Source of the DNA: Methanomicrobiales archaeon HGW-Methanomicrobiales-2
Lineage (GTDB): Archaea > Halobacteriota > Methanomicrobia > Methanomicrobiales > Methanoculleaceae
DNA: 62,646 nucleotides
NCBI GenBank assembly: GCA_002839645.1
Contig: PGYL01000007.1
Location: 26,525 to 89,170, forward strand
Direction of reading: 5' to 3'
Shown: positions 1 through 8,547 of the stretch, piece after piece
Layout of the letters: each line of letters opens with the position of its first letter
Position numbering within the stretch: the stretch's first letter is position 1
Made by a program: the position numbers and the translations under genes
Notes under the pieces: generated by a model
Seen by the model: the letters and a program-made list of their open reading frames with translations, nothing else
What the model was told of the DNA's origin: nothing
Databases searched by the model: none

Positions 1-374
1 ATGCATCGCGGGTCGATGCCGAAGCCGTCGTCGATGAACTGCTGCTCAAGGTCCGGGGCGTGGACGAGCACCAGGTCTACGTCGCCGCGCCTGCCGGAGT
101 CGATAGACTGCCCGGTGCCCTGGGCGATGAACTGGAGGTCCATACCGGTCTCTTCCTCGTAGATCCGCTCGAGTTCCGCGAGCAGTCCGGTGTTTTCGAG
201 GCTCGTCGTGGTGGCGATCCGGAGGACGTTCCCCCCGCCGCCGGGAGCGGTCGTCGCCCCGGCCCCCGGGGTCTCGTTCCCACCGGGCGCCGAACCTGTG
301 CACCCCGCACAGGCGGCGAGGATGAGCAGGATCGTGATGATACCTGCCGTCAGAAGAGTCACATTCGTCTTCAT
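1..374 (-). CDS. Tungstate-binding lipoprotein, TupA-like (N-terminal part, runs off the left edge)
   Basis: Reading from the ATG at 374 down to base 1 gives 124 codons of an extracellular solute-binding lipoprotein. It has a short hydrophobic signal ending in a Cys-containing stretch (LAACAGC), a Gly/Thr/Pro-rich linker, then RIATTTSLENTGLL, the TTTS signature of the TupA tungstate-binding family, and RRGDVDLVLVH. The same two motifs occur in the complete TupA at 12608. The family binds tungstate outside the membrane and hands it to a TupB/TupC importer. The C-terminal two thirds and any permease partners lie outside the window. It is divergent from hisD. The family assignment is firm; whether it prefers tungstate or molybdate cannot be told. 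Confidence 0.85.
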   Translation of the reverse strand, partial: MKTNVTLLTAGIITILLILAACAGCTGSAPGGNETPGAGATTAPGGGGNVLRIATTTSLENTGLLAELERIYEEETGMDLQFIAQGTGQSIDSGRRGDVDLVLVHAPDLEQQFIDDGFGIDPRC

Positions 375-397
375 AGCAGCGCGTTCTAGGGCACTCT

Positions 398-434
398 GGC
401 AATATATACTTATCCGGGCCACCAAGTTAGCTAA
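398..434 (-). promoter_or_regulatory. Promoter of the left-edge tungstate-binding protein with a small palindrome
   Basis: On the minus strand an AT-rich TATA element (AAGTATATATTG, within 400-413) lies about 26 bp before the ATG at 374, so the transcript should be almost leaderless. An 8-bp perfect palindrome, TTAGCTAA at 427-434, sits just upstream of the TATA box, where an archaeal activator or metal-oxyanion regulator could bind. The palindrome is seen; its function is inferred. Confidence 0.5.
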
Positions 435-513
435 ACTATATTATCCGGTTAAAGATCACCGGCCGACGGCAGGGTCGAAACCTTAACGCTTCCATCCGCC
501 AACCATTTCCCTC

Positions 514-1764
514 ATGTGGCAGGCGCTGGATATCGAGACCTGGATCGCCGGGCGGCGGTCGGACCTTGACCGGGTGAAGGGACCGGTCTCTGAGATCATC
601 GGGAGGGTGCGGGCGGAAGGCGACGACGCCCTCTTTGACCTGACGAGGAAGTTCGACGGCATCGACCTTGAGGAGATCGCCGTCTCCGACGAGGAGCGGA
701 TGGCGGCCTACGACCTGGTGGATGCACGGCTGGTCGAGAGCCTGGTGGAGGCGGAGGAGCGGATCAGCCGGTTCCACGAACTGCAGCGCGGGCGGGACCT
801 CTGGCTGCAGGAGATGGAGCCCGGGGTCACCCTCGGCGTCAAGACGACGCCCCTCTCCCGGATCGGGGCCTACGTCCCCGGCGGGCGAGCGGCATACCCC
901 TCGACGGCGCTGATGTGCACGATCCCGGCAAAGGTTGCGGGTGTCGCGGAGATCTGCTGCTGCACCCCGCCGCCGACGAACCCGATCACGCTAGTCGCGC
1001 TCGATATCGCCGGGGTCGACGAGATCTACCGGGTCGGCGGCGCCCAGGCGATCGCGGCGATGGCAATAGGGACCGATACCATCCCCCGGGTGGAAAAGAT
1101 CGTCGGCCCGGGGAACGTCTACGTCACCGCGGCGAAGATGCTCCTCCGTGACGAGGCCGAGATCGACTTCCCGGCGGGCCCGAGCGAGATCGCGATCCTC
1201 GCCGACAGCACGGCGAACCCGGTCTTCATCGCGGCCGACATCCTCGCCCAGGCCGAGCACGACCCGAACGCCGCCTGCGTCCTGGTGACCACCGATGCGG
1301 CCCTCGCCGATGCGGTCACGGAGCAGGTGAAGCGGATGGCGGCGGGCGCGGCCCGGCGTGAGATCGTGGAGAAGGCGCTCGACCACTCAGGCTACATCGT
1401 CGTCGGCGACCTTGACGAGGCAGTGGCGACGGTCGACGGGATCGCCCCCGAGCACCTCTCGTTGCAGGTGGCCGACCCGCTCGGCATCCTCAACCGGATC
1501 AGGAACGCCGGGTCGATCTTCGTCGGCCCTTACGCGGCGGTGGCCTGCGGCGACTACGCGTCGGGCACGAACCACGTCCTCCCGACGGCGGGCTATGCCC
1601 GCCTCTACTCCGGCCTCGACGTGAACCACTTCTGCCGGCGCTCGACGGTCCAGATGATCACGCGGGAGGGCCTCGAAGCCATCGGGGACGTCGTGGAGAC
1701 GATCGCCGACGCGGAAGGGCTCCACGCCCACGCAGAGTCGGTAAGGGTCCGGAGAAGGGGATAA
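514..1764 (+). CDS. hisD: Histidinol dehydrogenase
   Basis: 416-residue protein of the usual family length, catalysing the last two oxidations of histidine synthesis (L-histidinol to L-histidine, NAD-dependent, zinc). Family motifs run in order: GAYVPGGRAAYPSTALM near residue 110, RVGGAQAIAAMA and KIVGPGNVYVTAAK around 170-205, DFPAGPSEI, AEHDPNA near 247, APEHLSLQ with the catalytic Glu-His near 312, and GDYASGTNHVLPT near 350. Starts at the only nearby ATG, 27 bases after the last upstream stop, and is followed by a T-run terminator. A single-gene unit here; hisC lies about 23 kb away. Confidence 0.97.
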   Translation: MWQALDIETWIAGRRSDLDRVKGPVSEIIGRVRAEGDDALFDLTRKFDGIDLEEIAVSDEERMAAYDLVDARLVESLVEAEERISRFHELQRGRDLWLQEMEPGVTLGVKTTPLSRIGAYVPGGRAAYPSTALMCTIPAKVAGVAEICCCTPPPTNPITLVALDIAGVDEIYRVGGAQAIAAMAIGTDTIPRVEKIVGPGNVYVTAAKMLLRDEAEIDFPAGPSEIAILADSTANPVFIAADILAQAEHDPNAACVLVTTDAALADAVTEQVKRMAAGAARREIVEKALDHSGYIVVGDLDEAVATVDGIAPEHLSLQVADPLGILNRIRNAGSIFVGPYAAVACGDYASGTNHVLPTAGYARLYSGLDVNHFCRRSTVQMITREGLEAIGDVVETIADAEGLHAHAESVRVRRRG

Positions 1765-1775
1765 GGGGAACAACT

Positions 1776-1783
1776 CTTTTTTT
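1776..1783 (+). terminator. T-run terminator after hisD
   Basis: A run of seven T (1777-1783) lies 12 bases after the hisD stop. Archaeal termination commonly uses such runs without a hairpin. Confidence 0.5.
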
Positions 1784-2072
1784 CATGCCGGGCTCTTAGT
1801 CCTGTAGCATGGTTTTCCGGGAATTTCCATCTCTCTTTGTGCGCGCCCCCCCGCACCGGGCCGGGGGCTCCGGGGGCGGCTGTATCGTGCAGAGCAGCAG
1901 AGCCCGGTGCTCTTTGGCGACTACGATCGGTGCGGTGAGAGACGGAAAAAAGCGCTCAGCCTCTTTCGATCCAGATCCGGCGTGAAACAGGGGACGCACG
2001 CCCGGTATAGACCGATAATCTTGATCTATTTAAAGAAGGCGTGACCAAATCGCCGGTAAAAAAAACCGAACA
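1784..2072. other. Intergenic region between hisD and the PKD/kelch gene
   Basis: About 290 bases with no coding sequence I can support. The first part is C/G-rich (poly-C at about 1846-1852 and a GGGGGCGG stretch near 1874); the last 60 bases turn AT-rich and lead into the promoter of the surface-protein gene. No tRNA or repeat seen. Confidence 0.5.
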
Positions 2073-2078
2073 TTTATA
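2073..2078 (+). promoter_or_regulatory. TATA box of the PKD/kelch surface-protein gene
   Basis: TTTATA at 2073-2078 lies about 26 bp upstream of the ATG at 2104, the usual archaeal TATA-to-start distance. This predicts a leaderless mRNA and argues for ATG 2104 over the upstream TTG at 2098. Confidence 0.55.
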
Positions 2079-2103
2079 GATACTCACATACGTTTAATTG
2101 CAT

Positions 2104-4071
2104 ATGGGGAATCCTTCGAAACGCATTCCAGTGATGACGCTGTGCCTGATCGCTGCAACCCTGCTGCTGGTCGGCACCGCAAGCGCTGCCGCACCGCAGG
2201 CGGCGTTCAGCAGCAGCACGACTTCCGGGGCAGAGCCCCTGACTGTACAGTTCACCGACACCTCGACCGGCGGCGACCCGGACGGGTGGGCGTGGTTCTT
2301 CGGTGACGAGACGTATGGCGATGCGTGGACGAACCAGACTGCCGCGTCCGGGGTTGCTCCCGGGTGGGAGGCAAGAGGGGGTCACACCAGCGTCGCGATG
2401 CCGGACGGAAGCATCGTTCTCATGGGCGGGCATGATGATGGCTACAACCGCCTGAACGACACCTGGCTATCGCGCGATGGCGGCACGACCTGGACGGTGG
2501 TGAACACGAGTCCCGGGTGGTCGGGGCGAGACGGCCATGCGGCGGTCGCGGTCGGTGACAGTATCGTTCTCATGGGCGGCAATGACGGCGCCCTGAAGAA
2601 CGACGTCTGGCGGTCGGATGATTACGGCGCGACCTGGGAAAATATCACGCCGCAAGACCCCGATGACATATGGCCGGCAAGACGGGATCACACCAGTGTC
2701 ACGATGCCGGATGGAAGCATCGTAACCATGGGCGGCAGCGGCGCCGTTTGGAGGGAGAACGACGTCTGGCGGTCAGATGATTACGGCGCAACCTGGACGC
2801 GGCAGACCGCCAACGCCGAATGGACAGCAAGATACGCCCACAGCAGCGTCGTGGTCGGTGACAGTATCGTTCTCATGTGCGGGTATGATGGTAGCGCCAA
2901 CCAGAACGACGTCTGGCGGTCGGATGATTACGGCGCGACCTGGGTGGAGGTGACACCTGATGACTGGTGGCCGGAAAGACAACATCCCACCAGCGTCGCG
3001 ATGCCAGACGGAAGCATCATACTCATGGGTGGGTATAACACCGGCGCCATGAACGACGTGCGGCGGTCGGATGACGGCGGCTGGACGTGGATGCAGTTAC
3101 CCAATGCCGGGTGGTCGGCACGATCCTCGCACAGCAGCGTCGCGATGCCGGATGGGAGCATCGTAATCATGGGCGGTTTTGGCGGTGCCCAGACAAACAC
3201 CGCTCGCAACGACACCTGGCGGCTCCAGCCAGCCGGATCAAACGAACAGAACCCATCGCACACCTACAACACCCCGGGCACCTACGCGGTAACCCTACAG
3301 GCATACAACGACGACGGCTACAACGCCACGCGACAGATCGGTTACATCACGGTCACGGCCCAGGTCGCCCCGACGGCGGCGTTCACCGCCAATAGAACCA
3401 CCGGCGCCGCGCCGCTCGCCGTGCAGTTCACCGACACCTCCGCGGGAGGACCGACTTCGTGGACCTGGGACTTCGGCGACGGCGAAACCTCAACCGAGCA
3501 GAGCCCGGCCCACACTTACGCCACTGCCGGGACCTACACCGTCAGCCTGAATGCCACCAACGCAGCAGGAAGCAACACGCACACCGAGGCCGGCTACATC
3601 ACGGTCTCCGCCGCACCGGTTCTTCCGGTGGCAAACTTCAGTGCTGACCCGACCTCCGGCACCGCGCCGCTTACCGTCACCTTCACCGACACCTCGACCG
3701 GCTCCCCGACCGGGTGGGCGTGGTTCTTCGGCGACGAGGCGTCTGGCGGTGCGTGGACGCAGGTGACCGACGGCGCCGGGTGGTCGGCAAGATACTCTCA
3801 CACTGGCGTCGCGATGTCGGACGGGAGCATCGTAATCATGGGCGGGATAGATGGATCCAACAACCGCCTGAATGACACCTGGCGGTCGATTGATGGCGGG
3901 GCCAGCTGGACACGCATGAACGCAAGTTCCGGGGGGACGGAGCGGCTCTCCCCTGCAGCGGTCGCGAGGCCGGACGGGAGCATCATACTCATGGGGGGGG
4001 CGGACGCCAACACCCCCCCGAACGACAACGGGCGGGGTCGATTGATGGCGGCGGGAACTGGACATGCATGA
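2104..4071 (+). CDS. Large secreted PKD/kelch surface protein, N-terminal part (frameshifted)
   Basis: First half (655 codons) of a secreted cell-surface protein. Residues 1-28 are a signal peptide. A PKD domain begins (AAFSSSTTSGAEPLTVQFTD, GWAWFFGDE), is interrupted by six kelch-like repeats of about 48 residues (pattern HTSVAMPDGSIVLMGG ... NDVWRSDDYGATW), then resumes with NPSHTYNTPGTYAVTLQAY. A normal PKD domain follows (about 418-500), and a third PKD domain again opens (GWAWFFGDEA) and runs into a second block of kelch repeats. The frame is lost near 4034-4037, where CGG-GG-TCG replaces the CGG-TCG of sister repeats; it then ends at 4071. The fused product would be about 1,292 residues. 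PKD domains mediate surface or protein contacts; the ligand is unknown. Confidence 0.8.
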   Translation: MGNPSKRIPVMTLCLIAATLLLVGTASAAAPQAAFSSSTTSGAEPLTVQFTDTSTGGDPDGWAWFFGDETYGDAWTNQTAASGVAPGWEARGGHTSVAMPDGSIVLMGGHDDGYNRLNDTWLSRDGGTTWTVVNTSPGWSGRDGHAAVAVGDSIVLMGGNDGALKNDVWRSDDYGATWENITPQDPDDIWPARRDHTSVTMPDGSIVTMGGSGAVWRENDVWRSDDYGATWTRQTANAEWTARYAHSSVVVGDSIVLMCGYDGSANQNDVWRSDDYGATWVEVTPDDWWPERQHPTSVAMPDGSIILMGGYNTGAMNDVRRSDDGGWTWMQLPNAGWSARSSHSSVAMPDGSIVIMGGFGGAQTNTARNDTWRLQPAGSNEQNPSHTYNTPGTYAVTLQAYNDDGYNATRQIGYITVTAQVAPTAAFTANRTTGAAPLAVQFTDTSAGGPTSWTWDFGDGETSTEQSPAHTYATAGTYTVSLNATNAAGSNTHTEAGYITVSAAPVLPVANFSADPTSGTAPLTVTFTDTSTGSPTGWAWFFGDEASGGAWTQVTDGAGWSARYSHTGVAMSDGSIVIMGGIDGSNNRLNDTWRSIDGGASWTRMNASSGGTERLSPAAVARPDGSIILMGGADANTPPNDNGRGRLMAAGTGHA

Positions 4072-5984
4072 ACGCGAGTTCCGGGTGGGAGGGAAGAGCC
4101 GATCTCGCCACCGTCGCGATGCCGGATGGGAGCATCATACTCACGGGCGGTGACGCTGGCAACAACTCCGTCGACATATTCTATAACGACACCTGGCGAT
4201 CGATCGATGGCGGCGGGAACTGGACGTGCATGAACGCAAGTTCCGGGTGGACGGAGCGGTTCGGCCACACCAGCGTCGCGATGCCGGATGGGAGCATCAT
4301 ACTCATGGGTGGGGTGACGAATAACCCCACCCGCATGGTGAACGACACCTGGCGGTTGGCCGCTGGCGAAACAACCTGGGAGCTGATGAACGCAAGTTCC
4401 GGGTGGACGGCGCGGTACTACCACACCTCCGCCGCGATGCCGGACGGGAGCGTCATACTCATGGGCGGGCAGGACGATAGCCGGGTCGACACGAACACCC
4501 CCCAGAACGACACCTGGCGGTCGACCGATAACGGCGCGACGTGGACGCAGGTGAACGCGAGTGCCGGGTGGGCGGCAAGACAGGATCACACCAGCGTCGC
4601 GATGCCGGACGGGAGCATCATACTCATGGGCGGTGAGGATGACAACTACAACCGCCTGAACGACGTCTGGCGGCTCCGGCCCGCAGCAGGGTCTTCGCTC
4701 CAGAACCCATCGCACACCTATACTGCCCCGGGCACCTACACGGTAACGCTGCAGGCATCCAATGCCGGCGGGTACGACAGCACGCGCCGGACCGACTACA
4801 TCACGGTCTCCGCCGCACCAGTTCCGCCGGTGGCAAACTTCATCGTCAATCAGACCTCCGGCACCGCGCCGCTCGCCATACAGTTCAATGACACCTCGGC
4901 CGGCTCGCCAATCGTCTGGAACTGGTCGTTCGGCGACGGTGCGTGGCACAACACCACGGACGCAGCGGAGAGGAACGTCACCCACACTTACACCGCCGCC
5001 GGAACTTACACCGTCAGCCTGACGGTCGATAACGCGGCGGGAAGCGACACGTGTCCCCGCGCCGGTTACATCACAGTCTCCGCCGCACCGGTCCTCCCGA
5101 CGGCCGCCTTCAGCGGCACGCCGACTTCCGGCGCCGCGCCGCTCGCCGTGCAGTTCACCGACACCTCCGCGGGAGGACCGACTTCGTGGACCTGGGACTT
5201 CGGCGACGGCGCAACATCGACCGAGCAGAGCCCGGCCCACACCTACTCCGTCGCAGGAACCTACACGGTCAACCTGACGGTCAGCAACGCGGCGGGGAAC
5301 GACACGCTCTCACGGAGCGGGTACATTACGGTCACGGACCCAACCCCAACCGTAACCCCGACCACCCGACCGGTCTACAGCGGCGGCGGCTCGACAGGCG
5401 GGCCGGGAGGATATAATGTGGGCGGCGACTCCGCTGTGAGCAAGGTCAACGTCACCGGCACCGGGCTCAACAGGCTGATCGTCACCGGCTGGAAACAGCC
5501 CTCCCCGGGCTCCGGGATCCCCCCGGCGCCGGGCACCCCGTACCAGTACGTCGACCTAATGCCGGCCCGGTTCGAGGAGATCGTCGAAGCGACAATCACC
5601 TTCACCGTCCCGGTCTCGTGGCTCGATGAGCATGGATTCACCCTCGAAGAGGTCGTGATGTACCACTACAACGGCACGGCCTGGGAGGCGCTCCCGACGT
5701 GGGTCGTGGACGACAGCGGGACGACGGTCACCTTCACGGCGACGACCCCCGGGTTCTCCCTCTTTGCGATCAGCGGGGTCGGGGAGACCGGTGAGGCCAC
5801 AACGACCCCGACAGCGACCACGCCGCCGGCGACGGCAGAACCCACCGCAACGCAGACCACGGCCGCGCCAGCCGGTGAGCCGGCGCCCGGATTCCCGTCC
5901 GGCACGATCGCGATCGTCGTCGGGGCCGTCCTGGTGCTTGCCGTCGGCGGCTACCTAATCCGCCGCTGGTGGATATCCGGGTAG
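4068..5984 (+). CDS. Large PKD/kelch surface protein, C-terminal part with PGF-pre-PGF domain and membrane anchor
   Basis: Continues the upstream gene after the frameshift; the apparent ATG at 4068 overlaps the upstream stop (ATGA) but lies inside a kelch repeat, so it is probably not a true start. It holds the remaining four kelch repeats of the second block, the end of the interrupted PKD domain (NPSHTYTAPGTYTVTLQAS), two complete PKD domains (WNWSFGDG and WTWDFGDG cores), a PGF-pre-PGF type beta domain (about residues 445-565, with FTLEEVVMYHYNGTAWE), a Thr/Pro-rich linker and a C-terminal tail, PAPGFPSGTIAIVVGAVLVL then RRWW, like archaeal PGF-type sorting signals. Likely displayed on the S-layer side of the membrane. 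Confidence 0.8.
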   Translation: MNASSGWEGRADLATVAMPDGSIILTGGDAGNNSVDIFYNDTWRSIDGGGNWTCMNASSGWTERFGHTSVAMPDGSIILMGGVTNNPTRMVNDTWRLAAGETTWELMNASSGWTARYYHTSAAMPDGSVILMGGQDDSRVDTNTPQNDTWRSTDNGATWTQVNASAGWAARQDHTSVAMPDGSIILMGGEDDNYNRLNDVWRLRPAAGSSLQNPSHTYTAPGTYTVTLQASNAGGYDSTRRTDYITVSAAPVPPVANFIVNQTSGTAPLAIQFNDTSAGSPIVWNWSFGDGAWHNTTDAAERNVTHTYTAAGTYTVSLTVDNAAGSDTCPRAGYITVSAAPVLPTAAFSGTPTSGAAPLAVQFTDTSAGGPTSWTWDFGDGATSTEQSPAHTYSVAGTYTVNLTVSNAAGNDTLSRSGYITVTDPTPTVTPTTRPVYSGGGSTGGPGGYNVGGDSAVSKVNVTGTGLNRLIVTGWKQPSPGSGIPPAPGTPYQYVDLMPARFEEIVEATITFTVPVSWLDEHGFTLEEVVMYHYNGTAWEALPTWVVDDSGTTVTFTATTPGFSLFAISGVGETGEATTTPTATTPPATAEPTATQTTAAPAGEPAPGFPSGTIAIVVGAVLVLAVGGYLIRRWWISG

Positions 5985-6018
5985 AACCCGGCGCTGTTCG
6001 GGGACCCGGACTGATGAG

Positions 6019-6043
6019 GCGCGATAGAGCGCCCACCTTTTTT
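6019..6043 (+). terminator. Terminator after the surface-protein gene
   Basis: GCGATAGAGCGC is a short inverted repeat, followed by CCACC and six T (6038-6043), 35-59 bases after the stop. A similar end (gcccaccttttt) recurs after the relic at 30250. Confidence 0.45.
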
Positions 6044-6081
6044 GAACACCCCCGTTGCTCCAGGGAAAAAAGTGAGATGGG

Positions 6082-7065
6082 TTACCGCGACGTCGGTGGC
6101 GACGGCTCCGGCGCGGCCTCCCCCCGGACCATCCGGATCTTTTCTATCGCGTCCTGTGCGACGCTTCTCTCCTCCGCGTCCCCGCTCCGGGCGAGGTCCT
6201 GCAGCGCCTCGATCGCCCGCGGGTTGCCGATGTACTTGAGTGCGCCGGCCGCGTAGAGCCGGACGTTCCGGTCGGCGTCCTTCGTCGCCGCGATCAGCGG
6301 CTCGACCGCGGCATCGCCTATCCGGAAGAGGGCGCCTCCCGCCGCTCCCCGGACATCGGGGTTCCTGTCGCGGAGCGCACTGATGAGGGGCTCGACCGCG
6401 GCCGGGTCGCCGGTATCCCCGAGGACACCGGCCGCGACGATCCCGACCTCCGGGTCCGGGTCGGCGAGCATCGCCGTCAGCGGCTCGACCGCTTCGCTCC
6501 CGAGCTTCGCGAGCGCTCCGGACGCCTGGCACCGGAGATCGTCGCTCGCGCCCTTGAGCGCTCCGACGAGTGGCTTCACCGCGGCGGGGTCGGCGATCTC
6601 GCCGAGGATGGCAGCCGCGTAGACCCGCCGGAGGTCGTGCCGGGTCTCGATCTCCCAGGTCTGGCCGCCGGGCCCGGTCACGGTCGCCGTGCCTCCGGGA
6701 GCCCCGGACTCCTCGTACCTCCCCGACGCCTCCGGGCTCTCCAGCAGTTCGACGAGCGGCCCGACCGCCGCGCCCCCGAGCAGGGCGAGCGAGTCTGCCG
6801 CCGCTTCCCGCACCGCCGTCACCGGGTCGCCGAGCGCCCGGATGAGCGGTTCCGCCGCCTCCGGTCCGCCGAAGTCCCCGAGCGCCAGGGCGGCCCGCTG
6901 GCGGGTCAGGCCGTCATCGCTCCCGAGCGCCTCGATCAGGCCGTCGACGTCCTTCTCGGCCCGCAGGAGATCGATGTTATACCTTTTCTCGCCCCGCTGC
7001 TCCGTGAGAGAACTTCCTCCTTGCTCCAATCTCTTCGCCTCCGGATCCGGCGTATGACGCCTCAC
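6082..7065 (-). CDS. HEAT-repeat protein (PBS-lyase type)
   Basis: Up to 327 residues made of short HEAT repeats with the pattern DPAAVEPLISALRD ... VRGAAGGALFRIGDAAVEPL, like phycobilisome-lyase-type repeats. Such proteins are helical scaffolds without known catalysis. About 35 residues around 125-160 (Gly/Ser-rich, then TWEIETRHDLRRVYAA) break the repeat, and look like an inserted loop. The start is uncertain: the longest frame uses GTG 7065, but a TATA-like TTCTTATACC near 7070-7080 would place transcription start inside it, favouring TTG 7029. Convergent with the surface-protein gene, downstream of the MOT1-like permease on the same strand. Confidence 0.75.
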   Translation of the reverse strand: MRRHTPDPEAKRLEQGGSSLTEQRGEKRYNIDLLRAEKDVDGLIEALGSDDGLTRQRAALALGDFGGPEAAEPLIRALGDPVTAVREAAADSLALLGGAAVGPLVELLESPEASGRYEESGAPGGTATVTGPGGQTWEIETRHDLRRVYAAAILGEIADPAAVKPLVGALKGASDDLRCQASGALAKLGSEAVEPLTAMLADPDPEVGIVAAGVLGDTGDPAAVEPLISALRDRNPDVRGAAGGALFRIGDAAVEPLIAATKDADRNVRLYAAGALKYIGNPRAIEALQDLARSGDAEERSVAQDAIEKIRMVRGEAAPEPSPPTSR

Positions 7066-7130
7066 CGGTATAAGAACCTTCTCCGGCAGGGGCTCGATAC
7101 AACAATTTCACGCTGCTCCCTGCCACCGGG

Positions 7131-8264
7131 TCAGGGCCCGGCCGTTCCCGCTCTCCCCCGCCGCTCCAGCACATAGGCAAGGACCATCCCGACGATGAAG
7201 GCGACGGTGAGGCCTATCGCGAGGGTGAGGACGGCGATGACCGCCGTGACCAGGTAGGAGTCCGTCTTTGCGCTATGCTTCCCGAGTTCGAGCGCCACGA
7301 AGACCAGGAGTGCCCCAAAGACCCCAAACGGGATGAGGGTCAGGACCTCCGGCGGGGCGAAGGCGACGGCGAATATGAGGATGAAGAGGCCGGCGATGAT
7401 GTTGGCCCCCCCGGTCCTCGCGCCGAACCGGTACATGGCGGCAAGCCCCCCGGCGCCGTGGCACATCGGAAAGCCGCCGAGCGGCGTCGATATCAGGTTC
7501 ATGGCGCCGATGGTCCGGGAGAGCCGGTCGGGGTCCACGCCCTTCTTCGGGAAGAGGTCGTAGGTGAGGAGCGATGTCGCGAGGATAGCATTCGCGAGCG
7601 TGAGCGGTATCTGCGGGAGGACGAGGTCCCAGGTGCCGGCGATGAAGTCTGAGGGCATCGGGACGAAGAGGGTCGGGAGAGGCATCAGGTGGAACGGCGG
7701 CATCCCCTGCACGGCGATCCCGGCGGCAAGCCCGATGATGAGGACCAGGAGGGCGGAGACGTCGGGGATCCGGGTCCGCTGCGACGCGACGAAGAAGGCG
7801 AGGATGATCCCGATGGATATGGCCGCAACCAGGACGTCGGCGACGATGTAATTGAACGATGTCCGGAGAAGGAGGAGCGCGAGCCCTGCCTGGACGCCCC
7901 GGATGACACTCTTTGGGATCCGCTCCCCAAGCCAGGTCATGCCGCCGACGAGGCCGAGCAGGAGGAAGAGCGCGCCGACGACGATCCCCGATGCCACGAT
8001 CTCGCCGGCACAGAGCCCTTCGGCGATGACGATGGCACCGATCGCCTTCATCGGTTCGATGGGAATGGGAAGGCGGTAGTAGAGCCCGGTGATGATGAAC
8101 CAGGCGGCGAGGAAGAGGAAGAAGTGGCTGACGTTCACGTCGGGGCAGACGATGGCGACGCCGAGCAGGATGGGGAAGATAGTGCCGAAGTCGCCGACGG
8201 CTCCGGCGACCTCCTCAAGGGTGATCCGGATGCCGCGCTCCTCCGCTCCGCCGCTCTCCGTCAT
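7131..8264 (-). CDS. MOT1-family molybdate/sulfate permease
   Basis: 377-residue membrane protein with about 10-12 hydrophobic segments. It carries the two MOT1 family signatures: PIPIEPMKAIGAIVIAEG near residue 70 and GGFPMCHGAGGLAAMYRFG near 265. MOT1 proteins are secondary molybdate transporters related to SulP sulfate carriers; archaeal substrates are inferred. The start has a strong ribosome site (GGAGGTGA, 5 bases before the ATG at 8264). In the context of a TupABC operon and a storage-protein homologue nearby, a molybdate or tungstate role is more likely than sulfate. Confidence 0.85.
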   Translation of the reverse strand: MTESGGAEERGIRITLEEVAGAVGDFGTIFPILLGVAIVCPDVNVSHFFLFLAAWFIITGLYYRLPIPIEPMKAIGAIVIAEGLCAGEIVASGIVVGALFLLLGLVGGMTWLGERIPKSVIRGVQAGLALLLLRTSFNYIVADVLVAAISIGIILAFFVASQRTRIPDVSALLVLIIGLAAGIAVQGMPPFHLMPLPTLFVPMPSDFIAGTWDLVLPQIPLTLANAILATSLLTYDLFPKKGVDPDRLSRTIGAMNLISTPLGGFPMCHGAGGLAAMYRFGARTGGANIIAGLFILIFAVAFAPPEVLTLIPFGVFGALLVFVALELGKHSAKTDSYLVTAVIAVLTLAIGLTVAFIVGMVLAYVLERRGRAGTAGP

Positions 8265-8547
8265 GCTTCACCTCCCTGTATGTCGGGCCTCCTTCTTGGG
8301 GTTTTGGATAGCGTCTCCGGGTGCGTTCGGGCCTTGCAGGGGATAACGGTTACCATACCCGAAGAGTATGATTGGTTAAGTTAGAACCATCAACATCTTC
8401 CGTATTATAAACGTTTATATTGCTCGATTGAGTAGTTATCCTTATGAGGGCGTACCCATCTCCCATCCTTCCCCTGCAATTTACGGCAACCGGCACGGCA
8501 AAACCCGAACCGCCCGCCCACACTACCTCCACGGAGATGACCTTCTG

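Noticed and set aside
3798-5240. A 480-codon open frame opposite the PKD/kelch gene
   Set aside because: Its repeats are the reverse complements of the kelch and PKD repeats; no domain of its own.
2104-5984. Regularly spaced repeats as a possible CRISPR array
   Set aside because: The repeats are protein-coding kelch and PKD units of about 140-150 bases that vary at synonymous sites; no short identical repeats with unique spacers.
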